Shown: positions 1-13,051 of the stretch, in pieces
Position numbering within the stretch: the first letter of the stretch is position 1
How the letters are laid out: each line of letters starts with the position of its first letter
Source: Icerya purchasi
Taxonomy: Eukaryota; Arthropoda; Insecta; Hemiptera; Monophlebidae
Direction: 5' to 3'
NCBI GenBank assembly: GCA_039619475.1
Contig: CM077116.1
Coordinates: 17,605,443-17,669,442 of the forward strand
DNA: 64,000 nt
Program-made: the position numbers and the translations under genes
The notes under the pieces: generated by a model
Seen by the model: the letters and a program-made list of their open reading frames with translations, nothing else
Database searches by the model: none
Told to the model about the DNA's origin: nothing

Positions 1-517
1 AAAAAGACTCAAAGTAAAAAGTAATATACGCACGCATATACATAGGAACTAGGGGTCTTTGTCCACTGGTCCGTGCTCGATACAAGCTTCCAGTTAAGAC
101 GATTTTATCTTTATGACAAAGCTGTTGAAAGATCGATCAATTTCAGTGCATGACACTGTTCATATTCGATCTCCGGTGTTTTTTGTTTTGTTTTTTTTAT
201 GAATTCGTCAATTAAACCCGAAATCATTAGGGTCAAGATAATAACTGTTTGGTAGGTAGTTTATCTTTTCTCTTCTTCCGCTACATTTCCGATTTTCTCG
301 TTTGTTTTATCGTGGCTTTCTTCACAACCACCACGATGTTCAAAAGTTCTTCGCCGGATAATTCTAAATGTTTACGTTCTCCCTGTGTTTATTTAAATAT
401 CCAATCGTAATCGGTCTAAAATTAAATAACTATAGAAACAATTAAAAATGGTAATTTTCTTAATTTTCCCGATTACACTACTATATTATTCACTTTAAAC
501 GTTTTTAACAAACAAGA
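1..517. other. unassigned AT-rich sequence
   Basis: No coding frame or recognisable element is visible. The stretch is AT-rich with short homopolymer tracts and ends at the target site of the hAT-type element that begins at 518. Confidence 0.5.
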
Positions 518-921
518 CAGGCCCGTGCCCAGAATTTTGAGAAATAAAAAGGGGGGTGAATTATTTTTTTCACATATTTATTTTATAAATAACAATACAT
601 TTTTCACTGGTATTCATACTATTAATAATTTCCATCATTTTGTTTTATATATATTAATAATTTACATTAATTAATTACCCCGTATATGAACATTAATAAA
701 AATTACATATGTTATTGATTATAGTCGTAATAAAAAGTTTTTCCTTAAAATATTGATGAAGCAACTAAAAATATGTAGCACATTTTTTCTCTTTTTTCTA
801 TTAAAGGTAAAAACATCCTAAAAAATCACCGATACTTATTTTAAATTTTTGATTTTTTTCAGATTTTTGTGTATTTATAATAACTATTTCAGTTTTCATG
901 GAAGGGGTAAACACGGCCCTG
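518..921 (+). mobile_element. non-autonomous hAT-type element, short copy
   Basis: The element starts CAGGCCCGTG and ends CACGGCCCTG, giving a 10-bp terminal inverted repeat with one mismatch. The flanking 8-mers (510-517 AAACAAGA and 922-929 GAACAAAA) agree at 6 of 8 positions, as expected for an old 8-bp hAT target duplication. The interior is AT-rich and non-coding. Both ends and the interior align with the larger copy at 52577-54404, which has a perfect 8-bp duplication, so the element boundaries are supported twice. The hAT assignment rests on 8-bp duplications and CAGG-type ends; no transposase is present. Confidence 0.75.
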
Positions 922-3619
922 GAACAAAAATAAAACTAAATCTTTTTAAAACATACAGAAATGACTCTATGCAGATTTTACTCTGAGAGTAATATGAAAA
1001 ATCGTGATTTTTTATGTTTTTGTGTCGATTATACGTAATTAATTGAAATAGACTCGTCTATAAGAACTATGGAGGAAAAATCATCTATCGGAGATAACCC
1101 TCGTGTGTACGCGTGGCGAGATCTTTAGAATCGATTTTTTTAGATATAAATAAATTATACATAATATTAGTTTGAAATAGCAAAAATAAACGCGATATCC
1201 TTGTGATTTTTTGTACTTAACCCCTTAGCCAATTTAAAATTTGGCTTTTTTGTAACTTGACGTAGAAATCAACCCGACCAACTCGCTTGTCTAAGTAGGC
1301 TATCGAGTTGTAAAATATTAATGCAATATTACTCAAGAATGCACACAAAAAGTTGGCATCATCCGCCGTAATATGTGTTAAAGAAACGCAAAAGGACGCC
1401 CTTCGTTTTTACAAAGTGCCTATGTTGAAATTTTCACCTTCCACCGAGGCTTCTTTTCGCATACGCGCAAGAAAATATTTTATTATAAAACTTGTAAAAT
1501 TTCAAATAAGATTAATTATCGGTATTACTTCCGTCGTCTATAAAATGTTTATTTTTGTTTTATTATAAATTTTTAAATATCTCGATATTTTTCTAAATTG
1601 TCGAGTCCTGCAAATGTTCCAGGAACAAAATTTAATTCGAGCCCTCTTTCTGAACAAAAGTCCGGCTACATGTCTGCTTTTCTTGTGTACCATTTCGATT
1701 TCTAAACTATTTAATTTTTTGATCGGTTGATAAATAATTAAGTTGTTGATACTTCTTTGCCGGTACACTTCGAAAAAATGAAATAAATAAAAGGAAGCAG
1801 TAACAACAAGAAATAAATCGAACGTATACGAAATAGGACAACAGCTTAAGATTTTGCTGTTTCTGCATTTGTATGACAACCTACAAAAAAAAAACTGGCA
1901 ATTATTGATTTTCTCTAGAAGCTCGTACGATTTACATTAACGCTAGTGTAAACAGCGCGAATTGATTCGCTATATAAAATATCTTTACTACTCCATAGCG
2001 GTATAGCCGGAAATTATTCAAAAGAGGCAAGGCTCCAATCGTAGACCGCTATTTCTTTTTCTTTCCACACCGCGCACTGGTCCACCAATAGGAGGGCAGT
2101 AATTTTTTCCAGGAGTGCTGATTGATTTCATCAGTGACACGGCTAAAAATCCCTACATTCAAACATGATTTTTTCTTTTTTTTTTTTTTCGATCGCCATT
2201 ACTCAATGCGGGAATAAATCGGTAAACAGCGTAAATTGATGAGTGTAAATTTCTGTTCAAAAGGCTCACTTTAATAGTAGAAAAATATGACTGATCGACA
2301 GAAAAATATATAAAATTAAGTTAGGTTTCTGTCCTAAAATGTGAATTTCACATATCTCGGGATCTTTTTCGATAAAAACTCAAAAAAGCTATGATGGATT
2401 TGAAAAATCTATTAATGCTGCTTTTTAATAACTTTCCTTCGGCCAATCATAGTTATTCATTAACCGATTTCCGTTAAAAGATGCAAACAGCAGTCGAACA
2501 TGTTAACACATTCCACATCTTGAAAATACAAATGCCGAGAAAGAATATGAAAGAACACTTTACCGTTAAGTATTCGTTTGAGGTTTATCTTTTTATTCAT
2601 TTTTACATCTTAGAAGATTATCATTTCATTAATAAATAATCCCTAAAAAGAAAAAAACTGAGAAAACTAAATAAAATCAAACGTACAGGGATAATTATTA
2701 AACGATTGATACAGAGAGAAAAGAGGAAATGATAAAACTTTTAATTCGATTAAGTTCGATTAAGTTCGATTAAATTCGAAATAAAGCAAATCAATTCTCG
2801 ACATTTATTCCTTCTAGTTATGTGACAAAAATTTTTAATTTATTCTAAATTACCGACCACGTTTTTAAGGTATGCAAATTGTTTTTACCGTGTTTGCGCG
2901 ACTAAATAATCACCTTTCTAGTCGACAATGTGAACTTTTTTCTGCCGCTTTAAAACAGACATGTCCTTTAGAAACCTCGATAATCATTTTCTGCAAACTA
3001 AAACATCGACGTTCTAGTCCGTCAAATTCTGGCCACTGATAATTATGAATTTAATATATACATATATGAAATTGGAATAGAATTTTAAAGTCGCGATTAG
3101 ACATTTTCAACTGATAAAAATGAAATCGAAGTTAGGCGAATGAACCAGACACCATAAAGTGAGAAATTTAATGAATAGGAAAAGATAGAATAAGCAAGCA
3201 ACCGATATATGTCTCCCTATTCTGTGTGCTTTTACAAAGCACAAAATGATAATCCCTTACAATATTCGAGAAATTCAATGTTCAAAAGTTAAATTTCCGT
3301 ATCCCACCTGTCGACTTAGCAAAGCTCACTATGTGCGTTGTGTTGGAAAAAATAATAGATTATATAGTAGAAATTTTCAGAATAAAATTGAAACATCATC
3401 ATATCTAAGAAAAAAATTATTAATTTTAACAAGAGTGCACTACGATAGTGTGGCGGTGGGTGTAAAGAATTGTGGTGGAATCAGAAAGGTTTTTATGTGC
3501 GCAAATTATTCACCCTGCCATTATTTTTATAAATTTATTAAATAATAAAAAAGGTTTATAGAAATATAAATTTAAAAAAGTAGATTGAATAAAACTGGTC
3601 AAAAGGTGAAAGCCAGCCA

Positions 3620-3652
<33 letters not shown>

Positions 3653-4314
3653 TTCATTGTTATTTAAATTGAAAAATGCGAAAAAAAAAAAAAAAAATTT
3701 ACTAAAATATGCGAAGGAAATCATCCCTCCAGCTATAGAGTGAGTGTGAAGAATATAGAAATGTAACAAATACGTCATAAAGAGAATTACTAAAACGGAC
3801 AAATATTACAAATAATAATAATAATAATAATATCATACCAGCTTGGTGCTTTCTAGAAGCTCAAAAACCGATTTCCCATCCATTTATTGTAGCACAACAA
3901 TCACAATATTCGCTTGTATCAAAACAGCATCGATAAAATTCAAGCAATTTGTATGATTTCAGGTGATATTCCATTATTTCACGATACTTATACGAAACAT
4001 TTTAAATTAAATGAAAATTCCATTTTAAATGCGTAATCATCCGCCCGCAACAACCTCATGACACATCTGAAAGTAGTACCATGTGAAATGTAAACATTTT
4101 ATTAAACTACCTGAACTGCATATCTTTTTTAAAATAATACGGCCAGAAATCTAAATTAACTATTATATTTTACGAAAGTAAAACATAAATAAATTGATGA
4201 AGTGCGATTCATATTACGCAAATCACTGCAAATAGTGGTAGTGGGATTATATTTAAGAATATAAATTGCGGAACGGCCGCTTCTAGAGGACCAGAATAAG
4301 GGCTGGAGACGGTA
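922..4314. other. unassigned AT-rich sequence
   Basis: Several short open frames occur, but none shows a recognisable protein pattern and some have no ATG. A 10-bp unit (TTCGATTAAG-like) is repeated about 3.5 times near 2742-2779. A short similarity (GTAAACAGCG followed by AATTGAT) recurs near 1950 and 2225. A (TA)n run lies near 3632-3648 and an (AAT)n run near 3813-3832. A motif around 2070-2105 (GGTCCACCAA, AGGAGGGC) resembles 63827-63850, so both may be remnants of one dispersed repeat. Confidence 0.4.
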
Positions 4315-5175
4315 CGTGACAAAAAATTATTAATAAATGCTAAAAAATCAAAAGTTATATATGTAAGAACACCAAATAGGTGTAGAAAATTGAAGTATGC
4401 TGTTGTAATCCCATAGAAACGGTTGATGATTTTAAGTACCTTGAAATAAGATTTGAGATAAGGCGTTAACGTGGAGAATTCACATTGATATTGCCAGGAA
4501 AATTAAGCAAACCATACCGGCTTTGTACAAATTAAAACAGCTTATGAATTACAACTTGTCTCATTCCGGATCCAAGTCGCTTCCAAGTTTACTCAGACTG
4601 AAATAATTGGGTACCAGAGAAATCTGGGAAAGTAAAGACGGCCAAGAGAAACGAACTGGCCCCCTTACTTTTATTAGTGCCATTGGGCTTAGTACCATTA
4701 TGGAAAGCTTAATTTCACAATCCATGATACCTTGTCAAGGATACATGGATCTTACTTTACTTTACTTACTTACTTATGAATTACAAAACTACGAAATTTT
4801 ATTTTGTCTCTTTAATAATGTCTAGAATTAAATACGGAATCGAAATTTGGGGTGAGGCAAAAAAAAAAAGAAAAAAACGGAATTAAGGAAAATTAGTTAG
4901 CTACAAAAAAGATGTTTTACCGAACTGGAGAAGTATGAATCTGTTAACACATACTACTTGGTGAGATAATAATAAAGAAGTGTCTCCAAAAATGTATTTT
5001 TATTACAACAAGCTATTAAGGGGTATAAAACAGAAAAAAGAAGATTACCGACAAGGGAAAGGATTAGTGGGACTAGCAACTATGACCAATTATATTTTAT
5101 AAGACCTAAAGGGATTAATAATAAAATTGACAATGTTGAAGAGGAATTTTTAAGTCAAATATTGGGTAACATGCC
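4315..5175 (+). pseudogene. decayed LINE reverse transcriptase C-terminal region (RTE-like)
   Basis: Reading across frames gives the succession typical of the region after the RT active site: N-x-KKSK near 4340, VDDFKYL near 4423-4443, a stretch resembling EIHIDIARKIKQTI-ALYKLKQL near 4475-4545, and RIKYGIEIWG near 4823-4852 (compare LTYGSETW in RTE-type elements). Several frameshifts and stops are needed, so it is a fossil. The reading frame is interrupted by a 218-bp insertion at 4555-4772. The 3' limit is uncertain; similarity fades before the T-run at about 5175. The clade call is tentative, and jockey-like is the alternative. Confidence 0.6.
4555..4772 (+). mobile_element. SINE-like retroposon with 14-bp target duplication
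   Basis: The 14-mer CTTATGAATTACAA occurs at 4541-4554 and again at 4773-4786, exactly flanking 218 bp that interrupt the RT remnant. The insert ends in a simple TTAC/TTTAC-rich tail, the pattern left by target-primed reverse transcription with a simple-repeat 3' end. The body has no reading frame of significance and I did not identify a clear Pol III A/B box pair, so it may be either a SINE or a severely 5'-truncated LINE tail. Confidence 0.65.
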
Positions 5176-6594
5176 TTTTTTTTTTTTTTTTTGAGCATCT
5201 AAGGACGTTATCCAATGCAAGGTATTACAGCACTAATGATTATATAGGAAAAATATTAGAAATAGAACGTATGAATGAAGCTAACAAAGGAATAATCAAG
5301 GGAGAAGGAAAAGAAAGGATGCTGTGAGCGCTGTAAGGCGTCGGGAGGCCAAGACGTAAAAGACCGAAATACAGTAGTATCGCGCGTTCTAAAAAAATGA
5401 AAAGACATTCAAGTGAATTGTGATTTGCATCACAAGTGAAGTTTAGGAGACTGAGTAATGGAGAACCGAAAGAGCGAAGCAGGAAGCAAGCTGTGATTAA
5501 ACCGAAGTCTAATTATAGATGAGATAGTTGACCGCCTCATGTTGGGGAAATTAAGAAACTATGGAAAAAAAGGAGGAATGGGTTGTGTGGCTAAATAAAA
5601 GGAAGCAGGATTAGAAAATGAAGAAGGATAGAGAGCAGACCAACAGTCGTGGTGGCAACGAAAGGAAAGAGAAAGAAGATTTTTTTTGCTGGAAAGGGTA
5701 ACATACCGAAGGAAATTAGAAACGAGTGCAATTTGAACAGATGAAAGAACAAAATAAGCATTTGGTTGATAGATGGTGCAATGCATGAGAAAGAGTAGAC
5801 GATGGAAAGGAACAGGGATAAGACTGATGACTGAGGGGGAAAGGGAGTAAATATAAATCACGTTATTAAAAGAAAAAAAGAAGGCTTTTCGGTTCTTAGG
5901 TTGCGATGCATGGTGGCTCCTTCTTTTAGCTGCAAGCCTTTTGGCATACGTGTATATGTTGTTTGAGGATGTGGGCAATGAAAGGTCCGGAATTGAATAC
6001 ACTAATTGGAGGAATGTTTAACGCCGACACAAAATTTAAGAATGCTATACTTGAAACTAGAAATAGCTGCGAATACTTTTTGTTTGATTAACTTGGCAAG
6101 CTACGTGCAGATAATTATGATTGTATGTAAACTTACATAAAGACTTGAATAATGCGTAAGATATGAGAAAAGTACATAAAGCACTCCTTAATAAACGCAC
6201 CGAACAGATGAGAAACTTACTTCAATATAGCAAAAATAAGACATTTACAGAGTTCCTATTCAACTAGTCTCGTCGGATTCACTATCGAAAAGAAGAAATT
6301 AGAATTTTGTAAATGCCCAGCTATTACTGAATCCGTGAAATAAGCAGCCTAATACGCCGTTGCATAATAATCATATAACTAATCCGATAAAACTAGCAAT
6401 GCCTGGCAAAACTAAAATTTACCAACCTAAAAACGTCGATAAAAAAACTAGCAAGGCAAAGATCTATTGATATTTTTAACTAAAGTTATCACACAATTAA
6501 CCGAGAAAACTTAAAACTCTCTTAAAAACTCAATATCGTATCGATTTACTGTTAATATCCAAAGTGCACGAAAAATAGTCTTGTTTTTTTTTGT
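5176..6594. other. unassigned sequence, purine-rich in part
   Basis: A 147-codon minus-strand frame (5559-6002) lies opposite a purine-rich stretch, but it shows no domain pattern and its length can follow from composition bias. A T-run of about 22 lies near 5176-5194. Nothing else was recognised. Confidence 0.4.
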
Positions 6595-7224
6595 TTTTAG
6601 TCTTATTGAATCGTGCATGTCGCAGAGATCATTAGCCGCTGATTCTCTGGTTCGGCTTGCTGCTTCTTCTTCCTTCTCCTTCAAAAAAATCCCATCTTCT
6701 AATCTCGTTTCCGTTGTATACAAAATTTCCATCTTAGATTTTGGTGTGATGTATAAACTTCTTCCTTTTCTAATAGTCACTTATCTGTTCAACCTAGTCT
6801 TCCTTCCAATCCATGGTTCTTTCTGTTTCCTTCACTTCCTCGCTTTGTTGTTGTCTCCATTATGCGTTTTTGCGTTTTAATCATTTCTGGCTACTTTTTT
6901 TCCGCTTTCGCTTCTCATTAGCCTCTTCCCCATGTTGTCATTTCTATTCAAATGATGCGATTGTTAGTGACACTGCTAACGTGTTTATTTCGTATCTTTC
7001 GATGGAACGTTCGGCTCTGTACCCCCATTTGCTTAAGCTTGGGCTTCCTGCTCCTTATTGTGCCCGTTATATCCTGTCTTTTCTTTCTACACTTATTGTT
7101 GTTGCCTACCTATTAACGATATCCGATCGTCTAATTATGTAACTTTCCCTTTTCATTTCTAATTGTTTTCAGATAAAGGTCCTTGGTTGACGAGCCCACT
7201 AGAAAAAGAAAAAAAAAAAAAAAA
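6595..7224 (+). pseudogene. 5'-truncated LINE 3' end, RNase H family 1, copy A
   Basis: Between 6620 and 6700 a frame reads LAADSLVRLAASSS, matching the D-S-LA end of the RNase H domain in the better copies at 23700 and 29810. A second frame at 6990-7140 reads PAPYCARYILSFLST followed by ISDRLIM, matching the C-terminal ends of those copies. A conserved 3' UTR motif (TTGGTTGACGAGCCCA) precedes the poly-A tail at about 7201-7223. At least two frameshifts and internal loss of sequence separate the parts, so it is non-functional. Confidence 0.7.
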
Positions 7225-8726
7225 TGAAAGAAATTAATACCGTACTATCAGTTTGATTTCAGAACTGGTCACGAAATCACGGAAAAGCTACACTTTTTGG
7301 ATAATAAAATGGTTGAAATGTTTTTCGAAAGAAAAAAGTATACACGCCACCATATGTATTTCCGGATAAAAGCAAAACGTTCAATAAAATCCAATTTGTA
7401 ACCTCCAGTCGTACGCAACATCTTTTCACATATTAAGATCGTATCTTACCGAAAGACATATTTTTTTTGGTGAAATATCGAAATAAAACTGACAAATAAC
7501 AAATTATTCTACAAAGACCTGGGGACACTCTCTGATACGCCTGTTCTCCTTAGTTTACGTACTAATTGGAATAAAATAAATGTGAAATATGCGCAAATGA
7601 CAATTCATGAAATTTCACTGCACCGAATAAACATGGCGAACAGTTCTGGAAACGAAAATAAAGCGATCACTTTTACTTTAAGCCGTATTTAACATTGTTT
7701 CTATAATTCCGTAAAAAAAGTATTAAATATCTGGGACTATTATATTCAGATAAAAGCTCGAAGAAACGCATAAAAACCATAAGCGTAATAAATTAAGCAT
7801 TCAAAGAAATTCTTTAACCTGTAATAAATTCGAGTTATTACCTGTCGACTTTCTTCTTCTTCTTCTTCTTCTTCTTCTTCGTGCAACCCAATTCGGGTAT
7901 AGCTTAACCATTTTTCATGGATTCAACCATATGACGAAATGCGTCTCGATTTCTTGCAATCTGGAACAATTCTCCCTTACAAATACTTAAATCGATACGG
8001 GGAGGCTACCGATGCCAGCTTTACCTATACTGAGGAAGCAATACCGTAATATCCAATGGTACCGAAATAGAATCATGAATACTCTGTGGCACGTCAGCAG
8101 TTGGACATTACCATAGAGACCTCTGTAAATGTATATTTCAATAATCAATGCAAATAAATATTAAAATGTGTTGAAACGTACGATTCCAGGTTTTAGTAAA
8201 CACTCAAACAATTCAGCGATCAATCTCTTTTCGATGTATTAGCTTAGATGGCTGAACGAATAGAAATAATAATCCAAGTAAAATCTTTTTCGTCGAACAA
8301 TTTCCTCAAAATATCACCGGTAAAATGTTGTATACTAAACAACTTCGCCGGGCGCAAAATTTTAAATTATGTGAAATGTTTGAATTGATCGGGAAAAATT
8401 TTGTAGCATGTATACTTGCGAGATGACCTATCGACCGAAAAACAACAAAAACAATACGTGATCAAGTAGCGTTAGGCGCTTCCTCTCGGCAAAGTATTTT
8501 GTTGCGACACTAGTGCTCCTTTCCCGCTGATGCATAAAGCCAAATTGAGCGCGCCAGAATACAGCTAATAACTCTCAGATTATTTCACAATGAGCGATTG
8601 TAAAATCAACAACAGGAAGCTTCGGAGAAGCATTCTATAAAGTCGAAATCCAGAATTCGAAATCATTCTAAATTACAGATTCGGAAGAAGGCGACTCAAC
8701 CTAAGCAAGAGCATGTAGCATATAAG
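7225..8726. other. unassigned sequence with a (TTC)n microsatellite
   Basis: A (TTC)10 tract occupies 7851-7880, directly followed by moderately complex sequence up to about 8000 that could be the tail of an unrecognised retroelement. The rest is AT-rich and non-coding as far as I can see. Confidence 0.4.
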
Positions 8727-8859
8727 TAAGGCTAACCACAACACAGCCACAAAATTGTGGTCAGAAAGTAGTCCTCCGCTAACTCACACGGATCACTTCG
8801 TCCACGGCTTAACCACAAAAAATTGTGGTCGAAAAGTGGTCCGTGTGAGTTAAGCCTTA
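8727..8859. mobile_element. palindromic MITE with TA ends
   Basis: The element begins TAAGGCTAAC and ends GTTAAGCCTTA, and long parts of its interior are self-complementary. The block around 8740-8760 (CCACAAAATTGTGG) recurs near 8812-8830, and the CTAACTCACACGGA block at 8779-8792 is reverse-complementary to TCCGTGTGAGTTA near 8840-8852. The outermost TA on each side would be the target duplication of a Tc1/mariner-type or similar element. There is no coding capacity. Confidence 0.6.
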
Positions 8860-9929
8860 AAAACATAAATGTTCCGATAGAGACTTAACAACGCTGAATG
8901 ATCGTGACTGAATGGGGAATTTTTAAATTACTCCGAAATTATGATAACTACATTAAAAACAACCGACAGCGAGTATCCTTTCCTATAGCATACGAAGTTG
9001 TGGAAAAAAGTTATTTTTTGTATTTTAAACAACAGAGCGACAGGGGAATTGTGTGTTCATTTCTTAGCAAACGTAGCGGCATTTATAAATATTCTTCCGT
9101 ACCGGAGAGTAGCAGCCGATAGTTTACTATTTCTTTTGAAATTTCACAGTTCATAGACCATTATTTCTCTGTTCACAGGAAAAATTCGGCAAATTTCAAC
9201 TAACGAATAAACATAAATAACGAGTATGAAATAAAACGAATTAACATAGAAACGTTTTCCGAAATATACTCATCTTCAACGAAAAAATAAAAATAAAAAC
9301 GGTACATTAGTGAATACAAAAAATGCGGATTACAAAAAAAAAAAAAAAAAGAAATACGTTTAACTGTTTAATTATGTTTATAATTTTTCATTATTTTTTA
9401 AAATTAATTAACCAGCAGGACGTGTAAACTTTGATCAATTTTGCAAATGAAATGAAAGTTTCGCCTACTCTGTACTACCTGGAAAAGCATTGCGCTGTTT
9501 CTTCAAGTCTTCGAGCAAAGAGCGATTAAATCGGGGAAAATCGACTCGCTGGTGCCGTCAAGCAGAAAAGTTCAAGAGGCATCAATTTGCGCGACTGTAA
9601 AAATTGCGAGCATCAGTATAAATCGATTCGAGTATTTCTGTAAAAATAATGAAATGTAACCATTAAGACATTTTAACATCTTCGTCTTATACTCTCCCCG
9701 TGTTTTGCGGAAATTAATTGTATTTCTGTACCCAGACTTCATTTTGAATCTATAAAGATTTCCTTAGCTCCGTGTGAAGTTGTATTTAAGGCGAATTTCT
9801 AGTTAGGAAAAATACATTAACGGCCAGAAGTGTACGAGTACTTTTTTTAGAACGTTTCTGCAGCGAATTCTTTTATTCTTTACGACGAAGTATGGTTTCT
9901 TTCTTTTCTCGCATTCTCTTTAAAACGAA
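8860..9929. other. unassigned sequence
   Basis: A 74-codon frame at 8898-9122 has no recognisable motif. Poly-A of about 18 lies near 9335. Nothing else is supported. Confidence 0.4.
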
Positions 9930-10213
9930 TTTGGGCGTCGCCAGCGGGGGGCATGGGACAGCCCCCCTTGGAGCCTTGAAACTTTTTAATCAACTGGCCA
10001 TGATGAGTATTCATAGGCGCGTAATCATGGACAATTTGGAAGACTTTTATAATAATATAGTAGTAGAACAATTTGCCAAGAAAATTATGTTTTAATTAAG
10101 ATTTCATTCTTGTTTAATAAAATATTAAGCCTTTACAACTTATAAATTTCATTTATAACTCGTATCCTCTTTCTATCATTTTGCCCCTGGCTCATCGGCT
10201 GGCGACGCTCTTG
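9930..10213 (+). mobile_element. non-autonomous hAT-like element, family 2, copy 1
   Basis: Inverted ends GGGCGTCGCCAG (from 9933) and GGCTGGCGACGCTC (to about 10210) bound about 280 bp. The interior shares colinear blocks with 44425-44756, for example GAGCCTTGAAACTTTTTAAT and ATGATGAGTAT. The flanking 8-mers (AAAACGAA and AAAATCGA) agree only in part, so this copy's outermost bases are uncertain; the second copy gives the better boundary. The open frames across this stretch on both strands are incidental. Confidence 0.6.
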
Positions 10214-13051
10214 AAAATCGATAAACCCTAATTATAAGCCAGAAATAAAATTGAAAAAAATGAAGGAGTAGCTAACGAGCCAAAAGCAGATTTTATATGG
10301 TTCACAGAAATACAATGTACAAAAGTTCTTATTAACAGAGGTAGCTGGATAAACTCCTAGAAACATTTCCAAAGGTCGCTTTAAAGAGATACGAAAAGAC
10401 GTGAATTTTTAATAGTTTCGATATTAAACTGAAAGGAGAGAATTTTTCTACACTAGAGCGCCGTGGAAACATTAATGTCAGCTGCTGGACAGGAATAGCG
10501 AAGTAGTAATAACAGTAATAGTAGTAATACTACTTATAATGGCGGCTAAATCGAATCTTCCGAAATTCGGAATCGCCTTATAACCGCGGTTATGTCCGCT
10601 TCATAAGAAACGTATTTCTACCGAACAAAGAAAAATGATACCGACGCAACCAACTTCACAACTTCGACGATATTCTGAAATTTTGTTAAACTGTCGCATT
10701 TCTACATTATACGACGTTTATTATCTTTCTTTTTTTTTTTTTTACGTAGCTCCGCAGAGAAATTTAAAAATATAAACGCTATCGAAATTTTGAATAATCA
10801 TCATTGATAATATTAAAAAAACGTACCGTTTACAACGACAGAGACATTCATCGCTTTGCCGTCCGTCGGATTGTTTTAAAACTTGCGGCCGTACGCGTAC
10901 GATACAATATCGGCAATCGGACAGTAATTATAAAATTGTAGCCTCTTCAAGAGCGGTTTAAATATCGGCTCGCCGAACAAAACTGAAATTCTCAAACGGA
11001 TGAGTTCGCCCTATATAAGTTTAAATGAAAGGTAATTTTAGAATTACGATTATTAAACTTTCAAATAAATAAATTGTACAAAACATTACTTAACGTGAAT
11101 TACAAAGTAATTTTCAATCATCTATTCTTCAGATATTAATGTGTTTCTGTAGCGTACTCAACATTACTTGTGCGCCCGATTTATGTTGAAAATTATCAAA
11201 AACCAGTCTACGCGCGAATGTATTTTCTCTTTTCATCTTAATTCGAATCCTTTAGAAATAATGTACGGATTTAATGAAATATAACTTTCATCTTTTTTTT
11301 TTTAGGAAATAATATATGTTTAAATTTGTGACGCGTAAATGCGTAACATGAACGTGTAAAATCTGAAATATATCGATGAAAACACAAAAAGTAGTACTTA
11401 GGTAAACGATTAAATTTTAATCAATTACGCATTAAAATACCTAATGCTTAACTATACATAAAACTGAATAACCGATGAATTTTATTATATTTAAAATAAA
11501 AACCAACTGCGGTTGAGTAGTTCAATTTAAAAATACGAGCAAACGTACTTCCGATCATCTTTTGCGATTTATTGATATTTAATATGAAGCGCGACTGTTA
11601 CAGAGATCATGATTATTCACTCAACTCAATGAAAAAGCAGATAATTGCTGCGAGATTCAATTCGGATAACGGTAATCCGAACAAAGTGCACCCCTGATAG
11701 TGTTAATTCGGAAAATGTTAATAACCGCGATATAGAAAACGCAATCCTGGACACAATCAAATAAAAGACTAGGACTGAACTCTGAAGTTCAATTTCCCGA
11801 TATTAGCTACAGCCTCAAGAGCCTTTGATCTAACCGGCATACGTACGTGAGAACTTTCGCATCCGTAGAGTACCGACAACACAAAATGGTCAAACGTATC
11901 AAAACGAACTTTCGTCGGTTTCTAATATTTCAGTTAGTTTCCGACTTTTGGCGATCAAGTAAACGTTATTACAACATAACCGGAATTTTAAAAAGAAATT
12001 ACTTCCAAAAGTCGCTTCAATATTACCTCGTAAGATGGCACTTTTCCCGGCCGCAACGACGACGGAAAAAAATATTAAGCATTACTTAATGCGTGATGCT
12101 TCCGCCCTGTTCCGAATATTCCGAAATAGGAACGCGATGGAATTTGGATCAACACTGAATTATCGCAAAAAATTAAATTCAATAAAAAAACTACATTCAA
12201 TAAAAAAATAATAAATATATGTATATTTCGATCATACCCCTCACAGGCTCCTTTACAGTGCTACGTAAGAAACGTGAAATTAAAATTTATATTAATAATC
12301 TTATTTTCAATTTACCATAAATGCTTCCTTTTGTTAATGATTCAAAAACGGCATAATAATTTGTAGCATTTCACCAATGGAAAACCAGTTTATTTTCCCA
12401 GCAAAAGTTTACCGCAGCGTATAACATATTTGTAGGCTGCGAGAAATATTACAGATATATTAAAGACATTCAATAAGCTTCATTTACGTATACTTTCAAA
12501 ATGCTTCCATACATCGTATGATGGAATCTAAATGAAGTTGAAATAATTCATTCTAATACTATACAAATAATTATAATTCGCGTAAAGATTACGAACAATA
12601 TAAACATAAAAAAAAAAAAATCATTAAAGCAGCGATATTAGTTACGCTCATAATTTTTTAAAGTGCTGTTTTGTTTATATTATTTCTTTTATTAACAGCG
12701 TAACAAACGAATTTGTACGTTCAAACATACTTAAGAGATGTTCAAGTTCCAGAGCCGTTTAAAAAAGTCTACATTTTATTGAATATAGACCACCCGCTAT
12801 GAAAAATCACCGTCTAAAGGTGTTTACTAATTTGTTGCACACGTGCAACAATGAATATATAAGTTAGACATTTCTTCACTGAAATTAAGTTAGTTTAAAT
12901 CGGAAATTAGGTAAGTACACTTTTTTCCTTTTTTTCAAAATTATGCCTAAAAAACTCATTTTAATAGATCCATTAGTAATGTTAAATAGGTGAATTTACT
13001 TAGAAGTAGTTGACGTTTCTTTATACTATTTTTATACCATCTTACTAGTAT
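10214..13051. other. unassigned sequence
   Basis: This is AT-rich with scattered CpG-containing patches (about 10860-11010). A near-palindrome centred on a CACGTG-like core (TTGTTGCACA/CGTGCAACAA) lies at about 12831-12851. The 80-codon frame at 11847-12089 and the other small frames show no protein pattern. Confidence 0.4.

Noticed and set aside
5559..6002. 147-codon minus-strand frame
   Set aside because: Lies opposite purine-rich sequence and shows no motif. Best explained by composition.
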